Assembly: GCA_035948375.1 (NCBI GenBank)
Contig: DASZJH010000092.1
Coordinates: 7,978-71,977, forward strand
Length of the DNA stretch: 64,000 bases
Direction of reading: 5' to 3'
DNA from: AV40 sp035948375
GTDB lineage: Bacteria > Verrucomicrobiota > Verrucomicrobiia > Chthoniobacterales > UBA10450
In this document: in pieces, positions 1 through 9,152 of the stretch
Layout of the letters: every line of letters starts with the position of its first letter
Numbering within the stretch: position 1 is the first letter of the stretch
Notes under the pieces: generated by a model
What the model saw: only the letters and a program-made list of their open reading frames with translations
Told to the model about the DNA's origin: nothing
Database searches by the model: none
Program-made: the position numbers and the translations under genes

Positions 1-1086
1 CGTTTTCAAACGATGGTGCGCCACGCTCGCCGCGGTCTCGATTAGCTCCTTTTCTTTTTCCTTCAACATTTCGTCCGGAATACCGCGCGCGCGGTTGCGT
101 TGAACGAGCTCCACCAGCGCACGCTTCGTCTCGTTACGCAATAACGGCGGCGGCACATCGAACTTTGTCTTCTCATGCAGCGATTTGATGATCTGTTCTT
201 CTTTCGCGTGCTCGATCTGGTGTTCTTTTTCGTGCTCCAGATCGTGCTCGATCTCATGTCGTAGATCGGCCAGCGTCTTACCTGGCAATAGTTTCACTGC
301 AAACGCGTCGTCCACGACCGGCAGAACTTTTTCCTTAATTTCACGAAGCGTTACCGAGTAGCTCGCCTGTTTGCCGGCCAGCTCTTTTACCAGAAAATCC
401 GCCGGAAAATCGACAGTCACAGTTTGTGTCTCGTCTTTTTTCCGGCCGACGATTTGCTCGCAAAACTTGGGAAGAAAATTATCGGTCGCGAGACGTAGCC
501 AGAATTTTTTCCCACCGTGCAAATTCTTGCTCGCGTTCGGAGCGATTTCGCTGATCGGCTTGCCGTCCATCGTCCCTTCGAAGTCGATCACTGCGAAATC
601 TTCCATCTGCGCGGGGCGATCCGGAACATCGACAAAATCCGCCGTTTGATCGCGCAATCGTTCCAATGTCGCCCCGATTTCGGCTTCCGTGACTTTCGTA
701 TCCGGTAATTGCACCGAAATCTTTTTGTAATCGGGCAATTTGAATTCCGGCGCGGTCACCACGGTCGCCTGGAACCGCATCGATTTATCTTCGCCAAACT
801 GAACGTCTTCGAGATTCGTCAGTGACGCCACCCGTAATTTCTTTTGCTCGATCGCCTCGCGATAACTTTTCGATACGAGTTTCTTGGTGACTTCGTCCTG
901 AATCTCTTTGCGAAATCGTTTGTCGATTACCGCGCGCGGCGCTTTGCCCGGCCGATATCCCGGAATCTTGGCGAACCGCACGAAACTATTCGCGATCACG
1001 TCCCACTCTTTCGAAACTTCTTCCGCCGGCAATTCGATCCTCAGTGTCGAGACCGACTCCGGCTTTTTCTCTACCTGAACCTTCAT
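1..1086 (-). CDS. tig: Trigger factor, C-terminus beyond window
   Basis: Ribosome-associated chaperone and peptidyl-prolyl isomerase that receives nascent chains at the tunnel exit. The 362 codons present start at an ATG (1084-1086, protein MKVQVEKKPES) and run off the left edge without a stop, so the C-terminal part of the chaperone domain is missing. The ribosome-docking signature appears as GYRPGKAP near residue 45. An FKBP-like PPIase domain follows, with FVDVPDRPAQMEDFAVIDFEG leading into it around residues 155-175. The family is usually about 430 residues, so roughly 70 are lost to the edge. The gene is on the same strand as the hut operon and 48 bases downstream of its last gene. Confidence 0.93.
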   Translation of the reverse strand, partial: MKVQVEKKPESVSTLRIELPAEEVSKEWDVIANSFVRFAKIPGYRPGKAPRAVIDKRFRKEIQDEVTKKLVSKSYREAIEQKKLRVASLTNLEDVQFGEDKSMRFQATVVTAPEFKLPDYKKISVQLPDTKVTEAEIGATLERLRDQTADFVDVPDRPAQMEDFAVIDFEGTMDGKPISEIAPNASKNLHGGKKFWLRLATDNFLPKFCEQIVGRKKDETQTVTVDFPADFLVKELAGKQASYSVTLREIKEKVLPVVDDAFAVKLLPGKTLADLRHEIEHDLEHEKEHQIEHAKEEQIIKSLHEKTKFDVPPPLLRNETKRALVELVQRNRARGIPDEMLKEKEKELIETAASVAHHRLKT

Positions 1087-1134
1087 CGAGCAGCCACGCT
1101 ACGCCGCGCGCAATTGGAGGGCAACCGGTCCAAC

Positions 1135-1569
1135 CTATTTCTTATCGAATTTTGTTAGCTGCGAAAACACGCACTGCCAGCGTCCGCCTTGTTTGATGAA
1201 AAAATCTGTCGCCCGTTCCTGCGTCGTAAATTCCTGGCCCATGAATTTTCCCTTCGACTTCGTGATCGCCGTGACCACGGCACTGGCTCCATAGCCGCGG
1301 ACCTTCACATTCTCCGACTCCATCATCTCATGGGTCAGCTGACCTAATTTGATCACGCTCAGGAAACGCGCTTTGTCGATAATGTTCCCGTCCGGATCGA
1401 CGATTACCCAGTCGTCAGCAAGAAACTTTCCGACCGCGTCCGCGTCGTTGCTGACGACAGCGCTCGCGAAATCCTTTTCTAGTTTCGCGAGTTCCTGGTC
1501 CACATCATTGCTTCTTATCTGACAAGAAATTGTAAGCGCAGCTACGAGCAATGTGAGCGTTGGCTTCAT
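1135..1569 (-). CDS. Exported DUF4440/SnoaL-like (NTF2-fold) protein
   Basis: A 144-residue protein whose start codon overlaps the hutI stop (ATGA at 1566-1569), so it is the last, translationally coupled gene of the hut operon. Residues 1-17 form a short hydrophobic segment ending in a Cys (LTISC), suggesting a signal peptide; the lipobox is imperfect. The rest has the DUF4440 pattern: a first helix ELAKLEKDFASAVVSND, then a DAVGKFLADDWVIVDPDG strand-turn, ending in the strands RWQCVFSQLTKF. NTF2-fold proteins of this kind are steroid-isomerase or snoaL-like enzymes, or binding proteins with no known ligand. The substrate cannot be read from the sequence; a link to histidine breakdown is inference from position only. 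Confidence 0.8.
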   Translation of the reverse strand: MKPTLTLLVAALTISCQIRSNDVDQELAKLEKDFASAVVSNDADAVGKFLADDWVIVDPDGNIIDKARFLSVIKLGQLTHEMMESENVKVRGYGASAVVTAITKSKGKFMGQEFTTQERATDFFIKQGGRWQCVFSQLTKFDKK

Positions 1570-2795
1570 ACTTTCTCGCCGAGCACGTAAACCGAATGCG
1601 TCTGCGGAATTCCGAACCAATACGCGAGCTCGCGGTAATCTTCGCAATCGAACACCGCGATGTTGGCGAGCTTGCCCGGCTCCAACGACCCGACCTTGTC
1701 GCCGCGACTCAACGAATACGCGGCGTTGATCGTTGCCGCGGTGATCGCCTCCGCTGGTGACGCTTTCATTTGCGTGCAAGCAAGCGAAAGAATCATCGGC
1801 ATCGATGGCGTCGGCGATGAGCCGGGATTGAAATCGGACGCGAGAACAACCGCCAGACCGACATCGATCATTTCTCTAGCGCGGGGATACGATGTCGATC
1901 CAATCGCGTAAACGGATCCCGGCAGCAAAACCGGCTGCACGTTGGCGGATTTCAAGGCGGTGATACCGTGCCCGTCCGATTTCTCCAAATGATCGGCAGT
2001 CGTCGCGCCAAGCTCCGCCATCAATCTCGCGCCGCCGGAATTCGAAAGTTGATCGACGTGACCACGCAACTTGAGCCCAAGTTTCCGGGATGCGCTCAAA
2101 ATCTTGCGCGATTGCTCAATGTCGAAGTAACCGCGCTCGCAAAACACGTCGCAGAACTCGGCAAGCCTTTCTTTGCTAACGCGCGGCAACATTTCGTTGA
2201 TCACAAGATCGACATATTTTTCCGGCGACATTTCGCGCGGAACCGCATGAGAGCCGAGAAATGTGGGAACAATTTCCAGCGGCGTTTCAGAATTTAACCG
2301 CCGGATCACGCGCAAAATCTTTAGCTCGTCTTCGACCGTCAGTCCGTAGCCGGACTTCGCTTCGATCGTCGTCGTTCCGCATTTTAGAAACCAATCGGCG
2401 CGCTTCTTTGCTAACTGGAAAAGTTGTTCCTCACTCGCGGTCCGCGTTTTCTCGACCGTCGACCAGATTCCGCCGCCGGCTTTCGCGATTTGCTCATAAG
2501 TCTCGCCGCGCGCGCGCCGCTCGAAATCGTCCAATCGGTTTCCGCCGAAAACCAAATGGGTATGCGCATCGACAAACCCCGGCAGCGCGACTCGTCCGCC
2601 AAGATCGACAATCTCCGCACCCTTCGATTGCTTTTCGATTTCGTTACTCGGACCGACGTCGATCTTGCCTTCGCGAATTAGGATTCCGCCGTCGCGAATG
2701 ATTCCTAGCTCGGATAATTCCTTGCCGATGCGAGGGCGCTTCGGTCCAGAAAGCGTTACGAGCTGCGACGCGTGAAGAAGAGCGAGCGACTTCAA
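1566..2795 (-). CDS. hutI: Imidazolonepropionase
   Basis: Cytoplasmic amidohydrolase that opens 4-imidazolone-5-propionate to N-formimino-L-glutamate, the third step of histidine degradation. The 409 residues are full length. The metal-binding motif DAHTH is at residues 76-80, followed by LVFGGNRLDDFERRARGETY, typical of HutI. Further His and Asp ligands appear in LRGHVDQL and VVLASDFNPG. The start is a TTG (2793-2795) overlapping the stop of the upstream cyclodeaminase gene as TTGA; MKSLALLHASQLVTLSG matches normal HutI N-termini and no ATG fits better. The 3' end overlaps the NTF2-fold gene by four bases. Confidence 0.96.
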   Translation of the reverse strand: MKSLALLHASQLVTLSGPKRPRIGKELSELGIIRDGGILIREGKIDVGPSNEIEKQSKGAEIVDLGGRVALPGFVDAHTHLVFGGNRLDDFERRARGETYEQIAKAGGGIWSTVEKTRTASEEQLFQLAKKRADWFLKCGTTTIEAKSGYGLTVEDELKILRVIRRLNSETPLEIVPTFLGSHAVPREMSPEKYVDLVINEMLPRVSKERLAEFCDVFCERGYFDIEQSRKILSASRKLGLKLRGHVDQLSNSGGARLMAELGATTADHLEKSDGHGITALKSANVQPVLLPGSVYAIGSTSYPRAREMIDVGLAVVLASDFNPGSSPTPSMPMILSLACTQMKASPAEAITAATINAAYSLSRGDKVGSLEPGKLANIAVFDCEDYRELAYWFGIPQTHSVYVLGEKV

Positions 2796-4474
2796 GCGAT
2801 TTTGCTCTGCACGATCTGATCGATCTTTTTGAACTGGGCTTCGGAATCCGCCTGAACCTTTCGAAGCTTCTCGTGCAGCGCTGTCTTGAACTTCTCGTCC
2901 TTCAATTGGCCGAGGTTGATTCGAACATTCAACGCCGCGCCATCGACGCAGGCCCGTGTTGCCAGCGCGCCGACGCCAACGTCGGAAACGGACGCCGGGT
3001 TTCCCTTCTCCGCCATTTCCGCCAGCAGTTCGTAAGATTTCGCGGCGGTCTCCATCACTTTGAGCGGAATCTCCGCCGCGTACTTAGTCGCGGATTCGAC
3101 TGCCGCGGCTCGCGCCTTTTTTTCTTCCTCGGATCCTTTCGGTAGTCCAAACGCGTCCATTACTTTGTTGAAAGCGTTCGTGTCTTCGTCGACCAGCGCA
3201 AGCAATTCATCTTTCAGCTTCTGCGCTTTCACCGCCCAATCGCTGAAATATTGAAGTTTATCGTCCCAGCCGCGTTTGCCGGCGGAAAGATTCGCGACCA
3301 TGCCGCCGAGCGACGCACCGAGCGCGCCCATCAACGCCGCGACCGACCCGCCCCCGGGCGCGGGCGAATCGCTCAAAGTCTCATTGCAAAATTCGCGCAG
3401 ATTCATTGTCACCGGCGATTTCGAATCGCTTTCGATCTTCAATTCAATCACTTTTTCTTTCGGATCGAAAGGTTTCAGCTCGCTCAATCCCATCGACCGG
3501 ACGGCGATGTCGATCAATTCTTCCTCCGACGCGCCTTCCGACCACTTTTGCTTTCGCAAAAAGTAACGGCCAGCATCGGTCAGGCATTTCTTCGGAACCA
3601 TGCCAACGATTTCCGAGCCAGTGACACGAAGACCGCGTTGGATTGCCGACTCAACGCAGGCATCAAACGCGACGTGCAGCGGTGTTTCGTCGATGTCGGT
3701 GAGGTTCATCGACACTTGGGCGATCCCGTACTCTTTCACGAACCAACCGATCGCCTTGACGTGTTTCAACATCCCGGGAATGCGAACTGGTTCTCCCTTT
3801 TCATCCAGAACCTTTTTGCCCGAAGGCGTTCCATCTTCGGTTTTGAATCGCCCCTGCTCGCGAACGTCGAACGCAATCGAGTTCGCGCGCCGGACTGATT
3901 TCGTGTTCAGGTTTACGTTGTAAGCGACGAGAAATTCTCGCGCACCGATCGCCGTCGCGCCGGCTTTCTCGTTGAATTTCGCCGGCCCAAAATCCGGTTT
4001 CCATTCCGGCTTCTTGATTTTTTCGGCAAAGCCTTCGTATTCGCCGGCGCGGACCACCGCAAGATTGCTTCTCGATTTCTCCTTCGCCGCCTTTTCGTAG
4101 AGATAAACAGGGATTCCCAATTCGTCGCCGACGCGCTTTCCCAACTTCTTCGCGCACTCGATTGCTTCTTCCCAAGTGACGCCGCTCACCGGGATGAACG
4201 GACAAACATCGGTCGCGCCCATACGCGGATGCGCACCTTTATGTTTGCGCATGTCGATTAATTCCGCCGCTTTCTTGATCCCGCGAAACGCTGCTTCGAT
4301 CGCCGCGTCCGGAGTTCCGACCAACGTGACAACAGTGCGGTTGGTGGTCGCACCAGGATCGACATCAAGCAACGAGACGCCGTCAGTCGATTTAATCGCG
4401 TCCGTTATTTGCCGGATTATGTTTTCGTCGCGCCCTTCCGAAAAATTCGGCACACACTCGATCAGCTCTTGCAT
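2792..4474 (-). CDS. ftcD: Bifunctional glutamate formimidoyltransferase / formimidoyl-THF cyclodeaminase
   Basis: Two-domain enzyme that moves the formimino group of formiminoglutamate to tetrahydrofolate and then releases ammonia to give 5,10-methenyl-THF. The N-terminal transferase domain (about residues 1-300) opens with ELIECVPNFSEGRD and carries HKGAHPRMGATDVCPFIP with the catalytic-type His. The C-terminal cyclodeaminase domain (about 355-560) carries SDSPAPGGGSVAALMGALGA. Fusion of the two activities resembles the animal FTCD arrangement. I chose the ATG at 4472-4474; a TTG two codons upstream (4478-4480) overlaps the hutU stop and is an alternative. With no hutG or hutF here, histidine carbon is routed through folate. 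Confidence 0.95.
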   Translation of the reverse strand: MQELIECVPNFSEGRDENIIRQITDAIKSTDGVSLLDVDPGATTNRTVVTLVGTPDAAIEAAFRGIKKAAELIDMRKHKGAHPRMGATDVCPFIPVSGVTWEEAIECAKKLGKRVGDELGIPVYLYEKAAKEKSRSNLAVVRAGEYEGFAEKIKKPEWKPDFGPAKFNEKAGATAIGAREFLVAYNVNLNTKSVRRANSIAFDVREQGRFKTEDGTPSGKKVLDEKGEPVRIPGMLKHVKAIGWFVKEYGIAQVSMNLTDIDETPLHVAFDACVESAIQRGLRVTGSEIVGMVPKKCLTDAGRYFLRKQKWSEGASEEELIDIAVRSMGLSELKPFDPKEKVIELKIESDSKSPVTMNLREFCNETLSDSPAPGGGSVAALMGALGASLGGMVANLSAGKRGWDDKLQYFSDWAVKAQKLKDELLALVDEDTNAFNKVMDAFGLPKGSEEEKKARAAAVESATKYAAEIPLKVMETAAKSYELLAEMAEKGNPASVSDVGVGALATRACVDGAALNVRINLGQLKDEKFKTALHEKLRKVQADSEAQFKKIDQIVQSKIA

Positions 4475-4476
4475 GC

Positions 4477-6144
4477 TCAATCGCGCGCCTTGGGCTGCAT
4501 CGGAATGTCGATTTTACTTTTGGCGGCGAAATCGATAGCGCGTGAGTAACCGGCGTCGGCGTGACGCAGCACGCCCATCCCTGGATCGCTGGTGAGAGCG
4601 CGTTCCAATCGTCGTTTCGAATTTTCGCTGCCGTCGGCCACGACAACCATCCCCGCGTGTTGGGAGAACCCGATTCCGACACCGCCGCCGTTGTGAATTG
4701 AAATCCATGACGCGCCCGCAGCGGTATTAATTAATGCGTTGAGCAGCGGCCAATCCGCGATCGCATCGCTGCCGTCGATCATTCCTTCAGTTTCGCGGTT
4801 AGGGGAAGCGACCGAACCAGCATCGAGATGATCGCGCCCGATGACGATCGGCGCCTTGATCTCACCACGTTTCACGAGTTCGTTCATCGCAACGCCAAAT
4901 TCGGCGCGCTCGCCATAACCGAGCCAGCAGATCCGAGCGGGCAATCCTTGGTAATGGATCCGTTCTTTCGCGAGCTTCATCCAACGCGACAGGGTTTTGT
5001 TTTCGGGAAACAACTCTAGCGCCAGCTTATCGGTGCGCGCGATATCGTCCGGTTCGCCACTTAATGCGACCCAACGGAACGGACCGCGGCCTTCACAAAA
5101 AAGCGGACGGATGTATTCCGGAACGAAACCCGGAATATCGAAGGCGTTTTTCACACCTGCTTTCTGCGCCTGTGCGCGAATGTTGTTGCCGTAATCGAAA
5201 GTCACTGCGCCTTTCTTTTGCAACGCCAGCATCGCTTCGACGTGCGTCCCCATCGTCTGCATTGAACGCTCGACATATTCGTCTGGATTTTTCCGGCGCA
5301 GCGCCAACGCATCTTCCAGGGACATACCGTTCGGCACGTAACCGTTGAGGGCGTCGTGCGCGCTGGTTTGATCCGTTAGAACATCGGGAACAACCCCACG
5401 TTTCACAATTTCGCGCAAAACATCGGCGCAATTGCCAACGAGACCTACCGACACCGATTGTCGATCTTTGCGCGCCCGCTCGATCATTTTGAGCGCTTCA
5501 TCGAGCGAGCGGGCAATATTATCGCAATAGCCACTCTTCAGCCGTTTCTCGATTCGCGCCGGATCGACGTCGACGCCGAGGAAAACAGCACCGTTCATCG
5601 TAGCGGCGAGAGGTTGGGCACCGCCCATCCCGCCGAGGCCGCCGGTCAGGACGAATTTTCCTTCAAGTGAGCCGCCAAAATGTTTTCGACCTGCCGCGGC
5701 GAAAGTCTCAAACGTGCCCTGAACGATCCCCTGACTGCCGATGTAAATCCACGAACCGGCGGTCATTTGTCCGTACATCGTCAACCCGAGTCGCTCGAGC
5801 TTGTTGAACTCGGCGTAGTTGTTCCACTGGCCGACTAGGTTCGAGTTCGCGATTAGAACACGTGGCGCTTCATCATGTGTTCGAAATTTTCCAACCGGCT
5901 TGCCGGATTGAACCAAGAGCGATTCGTCATCTTCCAATTCGCGAAGCGAACGCACGATCGCATCAAACGCATCCCAGCTACGCGCCGCCCGGCCCGTGCC
6001 GCCATAAATGATTAGTTGATCGGGATTTTCTGCGACGTCGGGATCGAGATTGTTCATCAGCATCCGCATCGCGGCTTCCTGATGCCAGCCTTTGCAGCTC
6101 AGCTCGCAACCCCGCGGCGCGCGAATGCTCCGATTTCCACTCAT
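4477..6144 (-). CDS. hutU: Urocanate hydratase
   Basis: NAD+-dependent hydratase converting urocanate to 4-imidazolone-5-propionate, second step of histidine degradation. The 555 residues match the family length. Diagnostic segments are YGGTGRAARSWDAFDAI near residue 48, the active-site Cys context RICWLGYGERAEFG, and HNGGGVGIGFSQHAG near the C-terminus. The ATG overlaps the hutH stop as ATGA at 6141-6144, indicating coupled translation. The C-terminus (MQPKARD) ends two or three bases before the next gene, depending on its start. Confidence 0.97.
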   Translation of the reverse strand: MSGNRSIRAPRGCELSCKGWHQEAAMRMLMNNLDPDVAENPDQLIIYGGTGRAARSWDAFDAIVRSLRELEDDESLLVQSGKPVGKFRTHDEAPRVLIANSNLVGQWNNYAEFNKLERLGLTMYGQMTAGSWIYIGSQGIVQGTFETFAAAGRKHFGGSLEGKFVLTGGLGGMGGAQPLAATMNGAVFLGVDVDPARIEKRLKSGYCDNIARSLDEALKMIERARKDRQSVSVGLVGNCADVLREIVKRGVVPDVLTDQTSAHDALNGYVPNGMSLEDALALRRKNPDEYVERSMQTMGTHVEAMLALQKKGAVTFDYGNNIRAQAQKAGVKNAFDIPGFVPEYIRPLFCEGRGPFRWVALSGEPDDIARTDKLALELFPENKTLSRWMKLAKERIHYQGLPARICWLGYGERAEFGVAMNELVKRGEIKAPIVIGRDHLDAGSVASPNRETEGMIDGSDAIADWPLLNALINTAAGASWISIHNGGGVGIGFSQHAGMVVVADGSENSKRRLERALTSDPGMGVLRHADAGYSRAIDFAAKSKIDIPMQPKARD

Positions 6145-7640
6145 AAGTCATCGAATTTACCCACACGAATCATTTCAGCCACCCGCGCAATGTCGCCAGA
6201 CAACGAACGATCGGTCATTAAGCGGGGCGCGACTTCTCGTACTAGTCGGAACGCGCGCTCAACTCCTTTCCCCGCTTTCAACGGATGACGATGTTCGAGC
6301 GCTTCCGCGCCGGCGAGCAGTTCGATCGCCAAGAGATTCTCCGCAAGGTCGACAATCGACCGCAGTTTGAGCGCGCCGGTCATTCCCATCGAAACGTGAT
6401 CCTCTTTTCCACCGGACGTGGTCACGTTGTCCGAGCTCGCGGGGTGTGCGAGGACGCGCGCTTCGCTCACTAGGGATGCCGCCGCGACCTGCGCGATCAT
6501 AAAACCGGATTCAACGCCGGGTTTGGGCGCGAGAAACGCCGGAAGTCCTTCGCTTTTATCGGGATTGGTCAGCCGATCGATGCGCCGTTCGCTGATGTTC
6601 ATAAGATCCGTCAGCGCAATCGCGGTGTAATCGAAAGCGAAAGCGAGTGGCGCGCCGTGAAAATTTCCGCCCGAGATCACGTCTCCACTCTCAGCAAAAA
6701 CAAGCGGATTATCGGTGGCCGAGGCCGATTCAATCTCCAAAATCCGTTCACAATGCGCGATGACATCGCGAACCGCACCGTGCACCTGCGGCATGCAACG
6801 AATGCTGTAGGCGTCCTGCACGCGCGGGTCGTTCTTGCGATGCGATTCCCGGATCTCGCTGGTTTTCAAAAGCGACCGCAAATGGGCCGCCGCAGCTTTT
6901 TGTCCGGCATGCGGTCGCGCGGCGTGCAATCGCGGATCAAATGCCGCCGGCGTATCGCGCAATCCTTCCAACGTCATGGCACCGGCTACGTCGGCAAGAT
7001 TCGTGAGTCGTTCCGCTCGCAAGATCGACAATCCACCAACCGCGTGCATCGCCTGGGTTCCATTGAGAAGCGCGAGCCCTTCCTTCGCCGCCAGCTTCAC
7101 CGGTTTCAACTTCACCCGCTTGAGTGCGTCGGCGCTTTCCTTTCGTTTGCCATCGAGAAACGCCTCGCCTTCGCCGATCAAGCTCAGCGCGAGATGCGCG
7201 AGTGGGGCGAGATCGCCACTGGCGCCGACCGAACCCTTTTCGGGCACGACCGGATGAACGCGATGATTCAACATTTCGCAGAGCAGTTCGACCACTTCCG
7301 GACGAATGCCGCTGAATCCCAGCGCGAGCACGTTTCCGCGCAACAACATCATCGCGCGGACTTCCGCCTCGGAAAGCAGCGGACCAATGCCGCAAGCATG
7401 GCTGCGAACGAGATTCAGTTGAAGCGCACCAATCTCTTCGTGCGGGATCCGCATATCGGCGAGTTTGCCAAACCCGGTGTTTACGCCGTAGACGACGCTG
7501 TCGCGTGCGACGATTCCGTCGATGACCTTTCGAGACGCAGTCATTCGTTTTCTGGCGGCGGATGCGATTTGAACTCGCTCATCGCCATAAGCTACCCCAG
7601 CGACTTCCGATAACGACAAGGCCTGGCCGCTTAATTCCAT
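6141..7640 (-). CDS. hutH: Histidine ammonia-lyase
   Basis: First enzyme of histidine degradation, eliminating ammonia from L-histidine to form trans-urocanate. The 499-residue protein carries the Ala-Ser-Gly triad (residues 140-142 in GSVGASGDLAPLAHL) that cyclises to the MIO cofactor, as well as YGVNTGFGKLAD near residue 51. It is the promoter-proximal gene of the hutH-hutU-ftcD-hutI operon. The upstream gap to the next gene on the same strand is only 40 bases (7641-7680), and I see no recognisable HutC-type operator there. Confidence 0.97.
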   Translation of the reverse strand: MELSGQALSLSEVAGVAYGDERVQIASAARKRMTASRKVIDGIVARDSVVYGVNTGFGKLADMRIPHEEIGALQLNLVRSHACGIGPLLSEAEVRAMMLLRGNVLALGFSGIRPEVVELLCEMLNHRVHPVVPEKGSVGASGDLAPLAHLALSLIGEGEAFLDGKRKESADALKRVKLKPVKLAAKEGLALLNGTQAMHAVGGLSILRAERLTNLADVAGAMTLEGLRDTPAAFDPRLHAARPHAGQKAAAAHLRSLLKTSEIRESHRKNDPRVQDAYSIRCMPQVHGAVRDVIAHCERILEIESASATDNPLVFAESGDVISGGNFHGAPLAFAFDYTAIALTDLMNISERRIDRLTNPDKSEGLPAFLAPKPGVESGFMIAQVAAASLVSEARVLAHPASSDNVTTSGGKEDHVSMGMTGALKLRSIVDLAENLLAIELLAGAEALEHRHPLKAGKGVERAFRLVREVAPRLMTDRSLSGDIARVAEMIRVGKFDDL

Positions 7641-7680
7641 CTGTCCGATGTTAGCGACAAGTCGGGCAAATGAAAGGCGG

Positions 7681-8334
7681 CTAGCGGTCGGCGATTCTTT
7701 TGCGCGCGGAATGTGCTTTCCGCTTCGGCTCCGACATTGCCGGAAGCGGCGGCGGCTGAAGCGCGGCGGTTTCCTCCAAGTCCTCTTTCCATGCGGTTAT
7801 TCCAGTGCGCGCACGCCCTCCAAGGTGACCAAGAAAGCCGTGACGCCCCGCTTCATATTCGGCGTCATCTTTGACCGGGCACCAGAAGAGGCGGCCGGCG
7901 CGCCGCCAACCGTCGAGAACAATCCCGTCGAGGAATGGCTGATTTCTCGCGGTTATGACCAGCGCGTTGTTCTCTTCGGACTCCTTTGCCCAAGCTGTGC
8001 CCCAATGAAGGACAAGCGTCTTGAATCGCATTTCCCGTAGACGCGCGCCGATATCGCGCGTGTAATCGGCGCAGATGCCTTTCTTCTTTAGGCCAATGTT
8101 AATCAAATAATTGTGAAAAGCGGGGTCACCACTGACGCCGTATTCGCGGGCGAGCTGCACCGAAGTTGCATGGGCCGTCGTCGACAACAGCTCGGCCTCG
8201 CGAGGATCGACAGTGTGCGGCGAAAGAGCAATCAGCGCATTGCGCAAGTTGTAGATCGATTCTTTGTCCTGTGCTGAAGCAGAAAGCCTAAAGCAAAGGC
8301 TGAGCGCAACGGTTAGTGCGAATCTCGAATTCAC
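7681..8334 (-). CDS. Exported protein of unknown function (possible papain/transglutaminase-like fold)
   Basis: I do not recognise the family with certainty. The start chosen is GTG (8332-8334), because GAGGAG lies seven bases upstream; the longer reading frame would begin with TTG inside the terminator hairpin. Residues 1-22 form a signal peptide ending in SASA-Q. The mature part contains KKKGICADYTRDIGARL, then LHWGTAW, then NNALVITARNQPF and VLDGWRRAGRLFWCPV. A GxCxDY motif followed by a tryptophan-rich D-x-W strand is reminiscent of transglutaminase-like cysteine proteins, but the middle His is not obvious. The C-terminal 40 residues are basic and proline-rich. Function unknown. Confidence 0.75.
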   Translation of the reverse strand: MNSRFALTVALSLCFRLSASAQDKESIYNLRNALIALSPHTVDPREAELLSTTAHATSVQLAREYGVSGDPAFHNYLINIGLKKKGICADYTRDIGARLREMRFKTLVLHWGTAWAKESEENNALVITARNQPFLDGIVLDGWRRAGRLFWCPVKDDAEYEAGRHGFLGHLGGRARTGITAWKEDLEETAALQPPPLPAMSEPKRKAHSARKRIADR

Positions 8335-8360
8335 AGTCGAACTCCTCGTTGACGTTAAAA

Positions 8361-8397
8361 TAAAAAGGCCAGGCCGCAAAGCGACCCGGCCTTTTTT
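8361..8397. terminator. Rho-independent terminator, bidirectional type
   Basis: The arms AAAAAGGCC (8362-8370) and GGCCTTTTT (8388-8396) pair around a 17-base G/C-rich loop region and give U-tracts on either transcript. It lies between the small lipoprotein gene and the exported protein gene, both on the minus strand, so it most likely ends the lipoprotein transcript. Confidence 0.75.
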
Positions 8398-8437
8398 GTC
8401 AAAGCCGTCCCAAAATGGGACAGCGCGGACGAAGGGG

Positions 8438-8566
8438 TTACTTGCCGTAATGGGTAGTACTTGCTCCGGTCGTGGTGGTAGCCGCTTCCTTGTGTTGAGC
8501 GCACGCTCCCAAACTTAACGCACCGGCCAAAACGGCCATGATCATGATCACTTTTAATAGTTTCAA
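8438..8566 (-). CDS. Small lipoprotein, 42 residues
   Basis: Very short secreted protein: MKLLKVIMIMAVLAGALSLG then Cys, giving a good lipobox (LSLG-AC), followed by a 20-residue polar tail AQHKEAATTTTGASTTHYGK. The start is a TTG (8564-8566) because AAAGGAGG lies ten bases upstream, one of the strongest Shine-Dalgarno sequences in the window. Size and design resemble entericidin-like lipoproteins, though sequence similarity cannot be claimed. A terminator follows at 8361-8397. It is monocistronic by appearance. Confidence 0.72.
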   Translation of the reverse strand: MKLLKVIMIMAVLAGALSLGACAQHKEAATTTTGASTTHYGK

Positions 8567-8659
8567 TCTAATTTCGCCTCCTTTCCGTGCAGGTTGCTTC
8601 GACGTTCTAGGCGATGAACATATTTGACGCAACGCCTTTTTTGAAAGGCGCTTGATCTA

Positions 8660-9121
8660 TTATTCGCGGATGACCACCGGCGTGGTTTCATCCACCAGCT
8701 CAAATAGTTCGACCACGTCGTCATTTCGCATCCGGATGCAACCGTGGCTCGCCGGCGTTCCGATGTTGTCCTCGTGCTTAGTCCCATGAATATAGATGAA
8801 TCGATCTCGCGTGTTGGCATTATGCTCGTCAAGACCATCCAGCCAGAGAATCCGCGACATGACCAAATCCTCGGTCGACGGAAGCGGGTCCTCCGGGCCT
8901 AAAGCAACTCGGCTGCGGAAAATCGTTCCGCTCGGCATGGCGCCGCCGATTTTCTGCAAGATACGAAAATTTCCAGTCGGCGTCTTGAAGCTGCCTTCTT
9001 GAGTTCCAATACCGAAACGCGAGCTGGAAATGGGATACGATCGGAGTGTTTCGCCATCCCGAGTCAGGGTGAGCTGCTGATCGCGAATCGAGATGTCGAT
9101 CTTTGTTCGTGGACTTTGCAT
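8660..9121 (-). CDS. L,D-transpeptidase (YkuD domain)
   Basis: Peptidoglycan-modifying enzyme that forms 3-3 cross-links or attaches proteins to the wall through an active-site Cys. The 153 residues comprise a YkuD domain with IYIHGTKHEDNIGTPASHGC followed by IRM near residues 110-132; the Cys in SHGC is the nucleophile and the preceding His residues are catalytic. No signal peptide is visible at the ATG start (9119-9121), so export is unexplained unless the true start lies upstream. Divergent from asd with 31 bases between them; the asd promoter candidate overlaps this gene's first codons. Confidence 0.88.
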   Translation of the reverse strand: MQSPRTKIDISIRDQQLTLTRDGETLRSYPISSSRFGIGTQEGSFKTPTGNFRILQKIGGAMPSGTIFRSRVALGPEDPLPSTEDLVMSRILWLDGLDEHNANTRDRFIYIHGTKHEDNIGTPASHGCIRMRNDDVVELFELVDETTPVVIRE

Positions 9122-9143
9122 CGATACGGACCGGCCTTACAAT
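9116..9143 (+). promoter_or_regulatory. Candidate sigma70-type promoter for asd
   Basis: TTGCAT (9116-9121), a 16-base spacer and TACAAT (9138-9143) lie just upstream of the asd GTG at 9153. Transcription would begin within a few bases of the start codon, giving an almost leaderless mRNA. This is pattern matching only. Confidence 0.4.
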
Positions 9144-9152
9144 TCGCCGGCG

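Noticed and set aside
1554..1569. Lipobox in the NTF2-fold protein
   Set aside because: LTISC lacks the small residue pattern at -3 and -1 expected for signal peptidase II, so lipoprotein status was not claimed.
6657..7613. Open frame of 318 codons opposite hutH
   Set aside because: Antisense shadow of a clearly identified gene with the MIO motif; no independent start signal.
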